From: Acidobacteriota bacterium
GTDB lineage: Bacteria > Acidobacteriota > Terriglobia > Acidiferrales > UBA7541
Reading direction: 5' to 3'
Assembly (NCBI GenBank): GCA_003225315.1
Contig: QHZD01000023.1
Coordinates: 26,347 to 90,346 of the forward strand
Length of the DNA stretch: 64,000 bases
Shown: positions 29,395 through 38,300 of the stretch, piece by piece
Layout of the letters: each line of letters starts with the position of its first letter
Numbering within the stretch: position 1 is the first letter of the stretch
Notes under the pieces: generated by a model
Told to the model about the DNA's origin: nothing
The model's input: the letters and a program-made list of their open reading frames with translations, nothing else
The model's database searches: none
Translations under genes and position numbers: made by a program

Positions 29395-31365
29395 ATGAGC
29401 TACCGCCGCCTGTTCCTGCTCGCTTTGCTACTGGCCGTTTTGGGCGCCGTGCGCCCCACTCATCCCGTAAGTGCCGGCGACGAATGGCAGCCTATCTCGC
29501 AGGAAGAGTTAAAGATGGCCAGCGAGCCGAAAGCGCCAGGGGCTCCCGCGGTCTATCTGTACCGCCAGGTGGACCGGGACGACAACACCCACACGCCGCA
29601 CGAATACAATTACGCGAGAATCAAGATTCTTACGGAAGAAGGCCGAAAGTACGCCGACGTAGAGATTCCTTTCTTCAAGGAAGAGGGAGACATCCACGGC
29701 ATCAAGGCCCGGACAATCCGACCGGATGGCTCGATCGTGAACTTCGAGGGGAAAGCTTTCGACAAGACCATTGTGAAGGCGAAGGGCGTAAAATTCCTGG
29801 CGAAAACCTTCACTTTGCCGGATGTGCAAGTGGGCAGCATCATTGAGTATCACTACACTTATGACTTGCACGAAGGTTACGTTTACAACTCCCGATGGAT
29901 TCTTAGCGAAGAGCTTTTTACTAAACGCGGCAAATTCAGCCTGAAACCAAACTCGGATTTTGCTCTTCGCTGGAGCTGGCCGGCCGGTCTGCCGGCGGGA
30001 ACCGCCGCACCGAAGGATGAAGGAGGTTACGTCCGCCTGGAGTCACAGAATATTCCTGCATTTCAGATTGAAGACTACATGCCGGCGCAGAACGAACTGA
30101 AATTTCGCGTGGATTTCGTTTACAGCGACGGTATTCCGGAAAAAGAGCCGGACAAATTCTGGAAGAAAGAAGGGAAGAAGCTGAACGACAGGGTGGAGAG
30201 TTTTACCGGAAAGCGCAAAGCGATGGAGGAGGCTGTGGCGGAAATCGTCGCGCCGAGCGACACGCCGGAAGTGAAACTGGGGAAGATCTACGCGAAAGTG
30301 CAAAAGCTGCGAAATACTTCCTGGGAGGCGGAGAAGACCGAGCAGGAGCAAAAGCGCGAAAAGCAGAAAGAAATAAATAACGTAGAGGATCTGTGGAAGC
30401 GGGGTTACGGAGATGGCCGCCAGATCAACTGGCTGTTTCTGGCGTTGGCGAGAGCAGCAGGATTCGAGGCGTACTCCGTGTACATTTCGTCGCGCAGCGA
30501 GTATTTCTTCAAGCCGCAGATAATGAACGCGTTCGAATTGAACGGTGACGTAGTGCTGGTGAAGTTGAACGGGAAGGACACGTACTGCGATCCGGCAACG
30601 GCGTTTGCTCCGTTTGGATTGCTCTCGTGGCCCGAAACCGGAGTAATGGGATTGCGACTCGACAAAGAGGGCGGAAGCTGGGTGACCACGACGCTGCCGC
30701 CGAGTTCCGATTCGCGAATCGAGCGGAAAGCCGACTTGAAATTGACGGAGACTGGAGCGCTGGAGGGAAAGTTGACAGTCACGTTTTCCGGGCTGGAAGC
30801 GCTCTGGCGGAGAATCGAAGAGCGGAACGAAGATGCGACCAACCGGAAGAAGTTTCTCGAGGATCAGGTGAAGGAATACATCCCTGTGGGAATCGACGTG
30901 GATTTGGCAAACCAGCCGGATTGGGGGAGTTCGACTCCGACACTGGTTGCCGAGTTCGATCTGAAAGTTCCCGGCTGGGTTTCGGGAGCGGGGCGGCGGG
31001 CGCTCGTGCCCGTGGGGCTCTTCAGCGCGCCCGAAAAGCATGCATTCGAACATGCCGGTCGCGTTCACCCGATCTATTTTTCTTATCCATCAACAAAAAT
31101 CGATGATGTGACGATCGACCTGCCGCTGGGCTGGCAAGTGAGCAGCCTGCCGCCGGTACAGGGGCTCGACGCTAAGGCCGCTCTGTACAGCCTGAAAGCG
31201 GAAGACAACAAAGGCACACTTCACGTAACACGACGGCTGAATATGGATTTGTTAATGCTCGATCAGAAACTTTATCCGACGCTCAGGAATTTCTTTCAAG
31301 TTGTGAGGACGGGAGATGAGCAACAGATTGTGTTGCAGCCCGGCGCGTCGGCTGCGAGTAGGTAA
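29395..31365 (+). CDS. Exported DUF3857 protein with inactive transglutaminase-like domain
   Basis: A 656-residue protein: signal peptide (MSYRRLFLLALLLAVLGAV), DUF3857 beta domain (about residues 45-240, with YNYARIKILTEEGRKYADVEIPF and GSIIEYHYTY), then a transglutaminase-like core and a C-terminal beta domain. In the related next gene the catalytic Cys is in GDCKDK and the His in FDHVIVA. Here the aligned segments read YGDGRQINWL and FELNGDVVLV, so Cys and His are lost while the Asp (CDPATAFAPFG) remains. It is therefore probably a non-catalytic periplasmic partner. The ATG at 29395 follows GGGAG. The second copy starts one base after its stop. Confidence 0.85.
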   Translation: MSYRRLFLLALLLAVLGAVRPTHPVSAGDEWQPISQEELKMASEPKAPGAPAVYLYRQVDRDDNTHTPHEYNYARIKILTEEGRKYADVEIPFFKEEGDIHGIKARTIRPDGSIVNFEGKAFDKTIVKAKGVKFLAKTFTLPDVQVGSIIEYHYTYDLHEGYVYNSRWILSEELFTKRGKFSLKPNSDFALRWSWPAGLPAGTAAPKDEGGYVRLESQNIPAFQIEDYMPAQNELKFRVDFVYSDGIPEKEPDKFWKKEGKKLNDRVESFTGKRKAMEEAVAEIVAPSDTPEVKLGKIYAKVQKLRNTSWEAEKTEQEQKREKQKEINNVEDLWKRGYGDGRQINWLFLALARAAGFEAYSVYISSRSEYFFKPQIMNAFELNGDVVLVKLNGKDTYCDPATAFAPFGLLSWPETGVMGLRLDKEGGSWVTTTLPPSSDSRIERKADLKLTETGALEGKLTVTFSGLEALWRRIEERNEDATNRKKFLEDQVKEYIPVGIDVDLANQPDWGSSTPTLVAEFDLKVPGWVSGAGRRALVPVGLFSAPEKHAFEHAGRVHPIYFSYPSTKIDDVTIDLPLGWQVSSLPPVQGLDAKAALYSLKAEDNKGTLHVTRRLNMDLLMLDQKLYPTLRNFFQVVRTGDEQQIVLQPGASAASR

Positions 31366-31366
31366 A

Positions 31367-33355
31367 ATGTGGCGCGTACTGCTTTGTTTTGCATTAGTTG
31401 TGATGGGCTGTCTTGCAGGTGTGCCGCCGTGTGCGGCGGGAGACGCTCCCGCTTGGATGCACGCGCTCGTTAGTGCGCCCTTGCCGGCGCACGATGAGAA
31501 GACAGACGCGGTGCTGCTCTATTCCGAGCGAATCGTAACGGTACAATCCGCGGACAAATTCAAAATTACTGTTCGCGAAGCCTACAAGATTCTGCGCCCG
31601 GGCGGCCGCGAGTATGGCACCGTGACAGTCTCGTACAACTCCCATTCAAAGATCACCGGCTTGCGCGGATGGTGCATTCCCGCGCAGGGCAAAGACTACG
31701 AAGTGAAAGATAAAGAGGCCGTAGAAATCTCGCTGCCAAAAGTGGACGGCAGCGAACTTGTCTCCGATGTAAAAGACAAACTCCTGCGCATCCCCGCTGC
31801 AGACGTGGGGAACATCGTGGGATACGAGTACGAGAAGGAATTACAGCCCTTTGTCTTGCAGGACGTATGGCGTTTTCAGGAAGCGAACCCCGTGCGGGAA
31901 GCGCACTATACGTTGCAGCTCCCGGCAGGCTGGGAATACAAAGCCACGTGGATGAATTATCCGGAAGTGAAACCGGCGCAATCGGGAAACCAGTCACAAT
32001 GGATCGTGAGCGACATTAAGGGGATCAAGCACGAAGACAGTATGCCGCCCTGGCAAGGCGTGGCCGGCCAGATGATCGTTTCATTTTTTCCGTCAGGAGG
32101 TTCCGCGCAAAACCAGGGATTTCAGAACTGGAAGCAAATGGGGATTTGGTACCAGGGGCTGACCAGCGGACGGCGGGATGCTTCTCCGGAACTGAAACAA
32201 AAGGCGGCGTCGCTGACGGCTTCCGCGAGCACTCCAGCCGCGAAGATGAAGGCCCTTGGAGAGTTTGCGCAGCGGGATATCCGTTACGTAGCGATTGAGT
32301 TGGGGATCGGAGGGTGGCAACCGCATCCGGCCGCGGAAGTGTTCGCGCACCATTACGGTGACTGCAAGGACAAAGCAACACTGATGGGAGCGATGCTGCA
32401 CGAGATCGGCATCGATTCGTATTACGTGGTCATTAATTCCGAGCGTGGTTCCGTTACACCTGAGACGCCGGCTCACATGGGCGGATTCGATCACGTCATC
32501 GTTGCCATCAAACTGCCTGATGGAGTCAGCGAGGGCTCGCTCGTTGCCACAGCCGCGCACCCGAAGCTCGGCAAGATCTTGTTCTTTGACCCGACGGACG
32601 AATTGACTCCCTTTGGACAGCTTAGTGGCGCGCTGCAAGCGAATTACGGACTGCTGGTGACACCGGATGGCGGCGAGTTGATTGCGCTTCCGGAATTGCC
32701 GCCAGCCATGAACGGAATTCAGAGGACCGCCAAGCTTAACTTGAGCGCCACTGGGACGTTGAGCGGCGAAGTGCAGGAGACGCGCGTGGGCGACCGTGCC
32801 TGGTCCCAGCGATGGGCTCTGCGAACAGTGACAAAAGATACCGACAGGATCAAGCCGATTGAGACACTGCTCTCGCATTCGCTCGCAACTTTCCAAATTA
32901 CGAAGGCGAGTGTCGGCAACCTGCAACTCACAGACCAGCCGTTTTTGTACAATTACTCGGTGGTGGCCCAGAATTATGCAAAGCCGGCGGGAAACTTGTT
33001 GCTGGTTCGCCCCCGCTTCGTTGGCAACAAGTCGAGTGATCTGCTGGAAACAAAAGAGCCGCGAAAATATCCCGTCGAGTTTGACGGGCCATCGCGGGAC
33101 TCGGACAGCTTTGAAATCACGCTGCCGGCAGGTTACGAGGTCGACGATTTGCCGCCGCCGGTGAACGCGGACTACAGTTTCGCGAGCTATCACAGCAAGA
33201 CGGAAGTGAATGGAAACACCTTGAAGTACACGCGGACGTTTGAGGTAAAGGAGTTAAGCGTGCCGCTGAGCAAAGTCGAGGATTTGAAAAAACTTTATCG
33301 CATCATCGCAAGTGACGAACGTAATACCGCGGTGCTAAAACCCGCGGCTCACTGA
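31367..33355 (+). CDS. Exported DUF3857/transglutaminase-domain protein, catalytic residues intact
   Basis: A 662-residue paralogue of the upstream protein: signal peptide (MWRVLLCFALVVMGCLAG), DUF3857 domain (ERIVTVQSADKFKITVREAYKIL and GNIVGYEYEKELQPF), transglutaminase core with Cys in HHYGDCKDKATLMGAML, His in GGFDHVIVAIKL and Asp in LFFDPTDELTPFGQL, and a C-terminal beta domain. Such proteins are thought to cleave or cross-link amide bonds outside the cytoplasm; substrates are unknown. It starts 1 base after the stop of the upstream gene, so the pair is translationally coupled. Its 3' end overlaps the convergent DoxX gene by 7 bases. Confidence 0.87.
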   Translation: MWRVLLCFALVVMGCLAGVPPCAAGDAPAWMHALVSAPLPAHDEKTDAVLLYSERIVTVQSADKFKITVREAYKILRPGGREYGTVTVSYNSHSKITGLRGWCIPAQGKDYEVKDKEAVEISLPKVDGSELVSDVKDKLLRIPAADVGNIVGYEYEKELQPFVLQDVWRFQEANPVREAHYTLQLPAGWEYKATWMNYPEVKPAQSGNQSQWIVSDIKGIKHEDSMPPWQGVAGQMIVSFFPSGGSAQNQGFQNWKQMGIWYQGLTSGRRDASPELKQKAASLTASASTPAAKMKALGEFAQRDIRYVAIELGIGGWQPHPAAEVFAHHYGDCKDKATLMGAMLHEIGIDSYYVVINSERGSVTPETPAHMGGFDHVIVAIKLPDGVSEGSLVATAAHPKLGKILFFDPTDELTPFGQLSGALQANYGLLVTPDGGELIALPELPPAMNGIQRTAKLNLSATGTLSGEVQETRVGDRAWSQRWALRTVTKDTDRIKPIETLLSHSLATFQITKASVGNLQLTDQPFLYNYSVVAQNYAKPAGNLLLVRPRFVGNKSSDLLETKEPRKYPVEFDGPSRDSDSFEITLPAGYEVDDLPPPVNADYSFASYHSKTEVNGNTLKYTRTFEVKELSVPLSKVEDLKKLYRIIASDERNTAVLKPAAH

Positions 33356-33864
33356 TTTTCACTCGCGCCAGCGCCCGCATGATTTTTTCGCAGGGCTTTC
33401 ACCGACCAGACGGAATCCGCGTGTCCCATCAGAAACGCGGCGAAACAGAGCGCAAATACCGAATGGCTGAGGCTCGCGCCGAAGTATTGCCAGAAGGCCG
33501 CTCCCGCGCCGGGGTAGTCCGAAGAGAAGAGCAGCGTGAGCATGAAAATCAGACCGCAGAGACTTGCGGAGCGGACGAAGACGCCGAGAACGAGCGCGGT
33601 CCCGATTGCTAATTCGCCATAAGCTACCAGGAAGGCGATGGCAGTGGCGTGTGGAAGAACGAAGCCGCGCAGAATGGGCGCCATGAAGGGGTAAGTTCCG
33701 CCTTCGAGGAACTTGTTGATCCAGAATTGAAAGCCGCCGTGAAGAGTAAATGCAGTGCCGAAAACTTTGTACTGACCGAAGATCAGGAAAAAAATCCCTA
33801 CGCCGATGCGGAGCATAGCAAGCGCATAGTTATTGCGGGCGCTGGAATCCGAACCAAGATTCAT
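33349..33864 (-). CDS. DoxX-family membrane protein
   Basis: A 171-residue protein with four transmembrane helices: LAMLRIGVGIFFLIFGQYKVFG, the PFMAPILRGFVLPHATAIAFLVAYGELAIGTAL region, GVFVRSASLCGLIFMLTLLFSS, and HSVFALCFAAFLMGHADSVWS. These match the DoxX/SURF4-like family, whose members take part in quinone-linked or oxidative-stress processes, but the role of most is unknown. GGAG precedes the ATG. It is the last gene of a probable minus-strand operon with the unknown protein (13 bases upstream) and YqeY. Confidence 0.87.
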   Translation of the reverse strand: MNLGSDSSARNNYALAMLRIGVGIFFLIFGQYKVFGTAFTLHGGFQFWINKFLEGGTYPFMAPILRGFVLPHATAIAFLVAYGELAIGTALVLGVFVRSASLCGLIFMLTLLFSSDYPGAGAAFWQYFGASLSHSVFALCFAAFLMGHADSVWSVKALRKNHAGAGASENQ

Positions 33865-33877
33865 CGCTACTCCGATC

Positions 33878-34516
33878 CTATGGCGGAGCTTGCTCTCTGG
33901 CGGAGTTCGCCCGAGGAATGAAGAATAGTATCGCCGCGGGAGGCTGTAAGGCAGCCAGTTTTTTGCGAAGAGCGCGCGGCGAAGCGTCCAGCATTTGTTT
34001 CATCAGCGAGGCAGCCACTTCAAAGGAGAGATGGACGCGAAAGACATCGGCGCGTTCCGCGTGAGAATATTTTTCGTAGCGAGGAGTTGAGTCTTTCGCC
34101 GCAGTGAGCAGGATCTCCCAGGGACTTTGCTTTTGAAACAATTTCTTCGCTGACGCCTCGTCGCGCGCAAGGCCAACCAGAGATCGCTGTGCGCCGCCAC
34201 CTATTTCGAGAGAGACTGAAGTGACCTGGGCAGAGTTGAACGGGCGCGCGGGATCGTCATCCGGAAAACGAGCGAGAAGTCCGGCGACTTCGATTTCGTT
34301 GGAAGCGAAACCGTCCCACCAGTAGCGATGACCGTTGTAGACGACAGTGCCCGCGCGGAAGATTTGCTGCACGCGGGCGGCGTTTTTGCCCGTCACGCTG
34401 ACTACCATATCCGCGAGTTCGGCAAGGCGAAACGTTTGCTTCACAACCGGCCGCACTGTGACATAGCCGGCGTCTTCTTCCGTGAAGCGCAACGCGATGT
34501 TTTCAGGGAGCGGCAT
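33878..34516 (-). CDS. Protein of unknown function
   Basis: A 212-residue soluble protein that I do not recognise. It has no signal peptide, no membrane segment and no cysteine. The first half contains a conserved-looking RPVVKQTFRLAELADMVVSVTGKNAARVQQIFRAGTVVYNGHRYWWDGF, with an RNA-binding S4-like flavour (helix, then the RxGxVxxxG-type turn FRAGTVVYNG). The second half is helical and basic. It sits 21 bases downstream of yqeY and 13 bases upstream of DoxX, so it is probably expressed with both. The S4-like reading is a weak suggestion only. Confidence 0.6.
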   Translation of the reverse strand: MPLPENIALRFTEEDAGYVTVRPVVKQTFRLAELADMVVSVTGKNAARVQQIFRAGTVVYNGHRYWWDGFASNEIEVAGLLARFPDDDPARPFNSAQVTSVSLEIGGGAQRSLVGLARDEASAKKLFQKQSPWEILLTAAKDSTPRYEKYSHAERADVFRVHLSFEVAASLMKQMLDASPRALRKKLAALQPPAAILFFIPRANSAREQAPP

Positions 34517-34537
34517 GCGGAAGGAATGATGCGAAGC

Positions 34538-34993
34538 TCAGCCGAGTTTCGAGAGGCGGTCGCGCACGCGATCGCTGAGAACCTTGCCGTCAACGGTCTT
34601 GCCTTCGAGGGCGGCCTTCGCGGCTTTCACAACCGCGCCCATTTGCTTGATGGAATTCGCGCGGGATTCGGAGATGGCCTTGGCGATTGCTGCGTCCATT
34701 TCGGCTTCGCTCGCGCCCGCGGGCAGATACGATTCGATAATGGCGAGCTCCTTGGTTTCTTTGCCCGCGAGTTCCGGGCGGTTGCCCTTGGTGAACTGCT
34801 CGATCGATTCCTTGCGCTGTTTTACAAGCGTTTGGAGAATCTGAATGGACTCGGCGTCGTCGAGGGCGCGTATTTTTTCGACTTCTTTGTGCTTGATGGC
34901 CGCTTTGATCCCCCGCAGGACGCTGAGGCGCAGCTCATCTTTGGCACGCATGGCGTCGACCAGGTCTTTCTGAATTTTTTCCGCAAGACTCAT
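34538..34993 (-). CDS. GatB/YqeY-domain protein
   Basis: A 151-residue helical protein of the YqeY family: SLAEKIQKDLVDAMRAKDELRLSVLRGIKAAIKHKEVE at the start, LVKQRKESIEQF, ELAIIESYLPAGASEAEMDAAIAKAI, and GAVVKAAKAALEGKTVDGKVLSDRVRDRLSKL at the end. The domain is the tRNA-binding tail of GatB; stand-alone YqeY proteins are presumed tRNA- or amidotransferase-associated. The ATG at 34993 is chosen over one at 35011 because GAGGAG lies directly upstream of it. First gene of a three-gene minus-strand group. Confidence 0.92.
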   Translation of the reverse strand: MSLAEKIQKDLVDAMRAKDELRLSVLRGIKAAIKHKEVEKIRALDDAESIQILQTLVKQRKESIEQFTKGNRPELAGKETKELAIIESYLPAGASEAEMDAAIAKAISESRANSIKQMGAVVKAAKAALEGKTVDGKVLSDRVRDRLSKLG

Positions 34994-35332
34994 CGGCTTC
35001 TCCTCGTTCACCGACTATAGCAGAGGGCGGGCCGGCACCGGCAAACACCGAAAGCGGTCACTCATGTGCAGGGCCAGCATCCTCAACTTCAAGCCTTCCA
35101 GGAATCTCCTCACACACCGGATAAACCACCGACCCTCCATTCAGGTAAATCCCTTATTGGCCGGTGGAAGGTGCGTGGCAGAATCGGCCAAGCAACGAGG
35201 GTCCGCATCCTCCAGCCCACCGAGGCCTCGTTTTTAAGGCTCTACAGTTTTCCGTTTTCCGGTCCCCGCTCTTCCGCCCTCCTCTCCGGCCCAGGGTTCC
35301 GAAACGGAAGGAACTTCGTGCCGGGGTGTGAA
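34994..35332. other. Gene-free region upstream of the Ig-repeat lipoprotein gene
   Basis: These 339 bases lie between divergent genes. I see no good sigma-70 promoter and no credible small gene. Open frames continuing upstream of the lipoprotein start lack a signal sequence and are not supported. Confidence 0.4.
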
Positions 35333-38300
35333 ATGAAAAAGGCATATCTGCTCTTGCAGTGCGCCTTGCCGATTCTCGCTGGATGCGCGGCCAACTCGAC
35401 GCCGGCACCCGCGCCCACGCCCGTTTCCGTCCTTGTCACGCCCTCAAGCACAACTGTAGCTCCCGGCACTTCGGCGCAGCTTACGGCATCCGTCACAGGC
35501 GATTCGGCCGGTAAGGGAGTCAGCTGGACCGTGACATGCTCCACGCAGCAGTGCGGGAGCGTCTCTCCCGCGTCAACACCCAGTGGCGTACCCACGACAT
35601 ACACGGCACCGAGCCCACCTTCGACCAGTTTGACGGTGACCATCACAGCCGCTTCAGTCGCGGACGGATCTAAGGCGGCATCGGCAATCATTACGGTCCC
35701 GGCCATCCAGGTCGCAATCAATCCAGCCAGCGTAAGTGTTGCCACCCTCGGCACTCAACAATTCACCGCCACAGTCATGAACGACCCAAACAACAAGGGC
35801 GTGAGCTGGTCACTGACGCAGGGCGGGGCCAACTGCTCACCGGGCTGCGGGACCATCGCACCGGCAACGACTCCCAGTGGGAACGCGGCGACATACACCG
35901 CGCCGTCAACCGTCCCGCGGAACCCGAATGTCACGGTTGTCACAACATCCATGGCCAATACGGCAGTATCCGCCACCGCGACGATCACGGTCACGACGGG
36001 AGTGGGAGTGTCGGTTTCACCGGGGGCGGCGAATGTCAGCGTGAACGCAACGCAGCAATTCACCGCGACGGTGACAAATGACCCGAGCAACAAAGGAGTG
36101 AATTGGACGCTGTCGCAAAGTGGGACGCCGTGCTCTCCGGGTTGCGGAACGATTAGTCCGGCAAGCACGGCGAGCGGCGCGGCCACGACTTATACGGCAC
36201 CGTCAGCGGTGCCAATCCCGGCGCAGGTGACGGTTTCTGCGATCTCAGTAGCAGACATCACAAAGTCCGCGACGGCCACAGTGACCGTTTTGCCCCCCAT
36301 TGCTGTCTCCATCTCGCCGACGACTGCGAATGTCAGTGTGAACGCAATGCAGCAATTCACGGCGACGGTGACGAATGACCCGAACAACAAGGGCGTGAGT
36401 TGGACGCTGACGCAGAGTGGGACACCGTGTTCACCGGGTTGCGGAACGATTAGCCCCGTAAACACCGCGAGCGGTGCAGCAACAACTTATACAGCGCCGT
36501 CTGTGGTGCCGGCGAATCCGAATGTAACAATCGTAGCGACGTCTGTGGCGAATACGGCCGTATCCGCGACTGCAGCAGTTACGGTGACGCCGGGAGTGGG
36601 AGTGTCGGTTTCCCCGGCCACCGCTAATGTCAATGCGAACGCGACGCAGCAATTCACGGCGACGGTAACGAACGATCCAAGCAGCAGGGGCGTGAGTTGG
36701 ACACTGACGCAGGGGGGAGCAGTGTGCTCGCCCGGCTGTGGCACGATCGCGCCGGCGACGACCGCGAGCGGTAGTCCGGCCAGCTACACGGCGCCGTCCA
36801 CTATTCCGGCGAATCCAAATGTTACGGTCGTGGCGACATCGGTAGCGGATACGACAAAGTCCGCGACCGCGGCCGTTACGGTCACTGCGGCAGTGGGAGT
36901 GTCGGTTTCACCGGCGACAGCCAGTGTCGGTGTGACAGGCACTCAGCAATTCACCGCGACGGTAACAAATGACCCAAGCAACAAGGGTGTGAGTTGGACT
37001 CTGATGCAGAGCGCGACACCGTGCTCGCCGGGTTGCGGAACGATTAGTCCGGTAAACACGGGGAGCGGCGTAGCCACGACTTATACAGCACCGTCTGCAG
37101 TGCCAACCCCGGCGCAGGTGACGGTTACTGCGACCTCGGTTGCGGACACAACAAAATTCGCGGCGGCCACAGTTACAGTTGCGCCTCCTATCGGTGTCAC
37201 CGTTTCCCCATCGAGCGCGAGTGTCAGCGTGAACGCAACGCAGCAATTCACCGCGACGGTGACGAATGATCCGAGCAACAAGGGCGTGAATTGGACGCTG
37301 ACGCAGAGCGGGATACCGTGCTCGCCGGGATGCGGAACGATTACTCCTGCAAGCACGGCAAGCGGCGCAGCCACAACCTACACGGCGCCGTCTGCGGTAC
37401 CAAGCCCCGCCCAGATAACGATTAATGCGATCTCAGTAGCAGACACCACAAAGTCCGCGACGGCCACAGTGACCGTCATGCCCCCCATTGCTGTCTCGGT
37501 TTCGCCGACGACGGCGAACGTCACGGTGAACACAACGCAGCAATTTACGGCGGCGGTGACGAATGATCCGAGCAACAAGGGCGTCAACTGGACCCTGACG
37601 CAGGGCGGGACACCATGCTCACCAAGTTGCGGAACCATTGCACCGGCAACGACTTCCAGCGGGAGCGCGGCGACATACACCGCGCCGGGAACAGTGCCAG
37701 CGAATCCGAATGTGAGTGTGGTGGCAACATCCGCAGCGGACGCCACAAAGTCCGCGACGGCCACAGCCACGGTGACGCCTCCTATTGCCGTGTCCGTCTC
37801 CCCGACGACCGCTAATGTCGATGTGACGAAGACGCAGCAATTCACCGCGACGGTGACGAATGATCCGAGCAACAAGGGAGTGAATTGGACACTGACGCAA
37901 AGCGGAACGCCCTGCTCGCCGGGTTGCGGAACGATTAGCCCGGTAAACACAGCGAGCGGCGCGGGTACAACCTATACAGCCCCATCCGCGGTGCCAAGCC
38001 CGGCGCAAGTGACAGTTACTGCGATCTCGGCGGCGGACACGACAAAGTCCGCGCTGGCCACAGTGACTGTCACGGTTCCAATTGCTGTTTCCGTTTCTCC
38101 GGCAACCGCCAATGTCACTGCGAACACGACCCAGCAATTCACGGCGACAGTGACAAATGATCCTAGCAATAAGGGCGTGAGTTGGATGCTGACGCAAGGG
38201 GGAGCAGTGTGCTCGCCCAATTGTGGCACGATTGCACCGGCGACTACCGCGAGCGGCAGTCCTGCCAGCTATACGGCACCGGCAACGGCGCCCGCGAATC

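Noticed and set aside
35066..35332. 89-codon extension upstream of the lipoprotein start
   Set aside because: It has no signal or domain and would bury the lipobox signal inside the protein.
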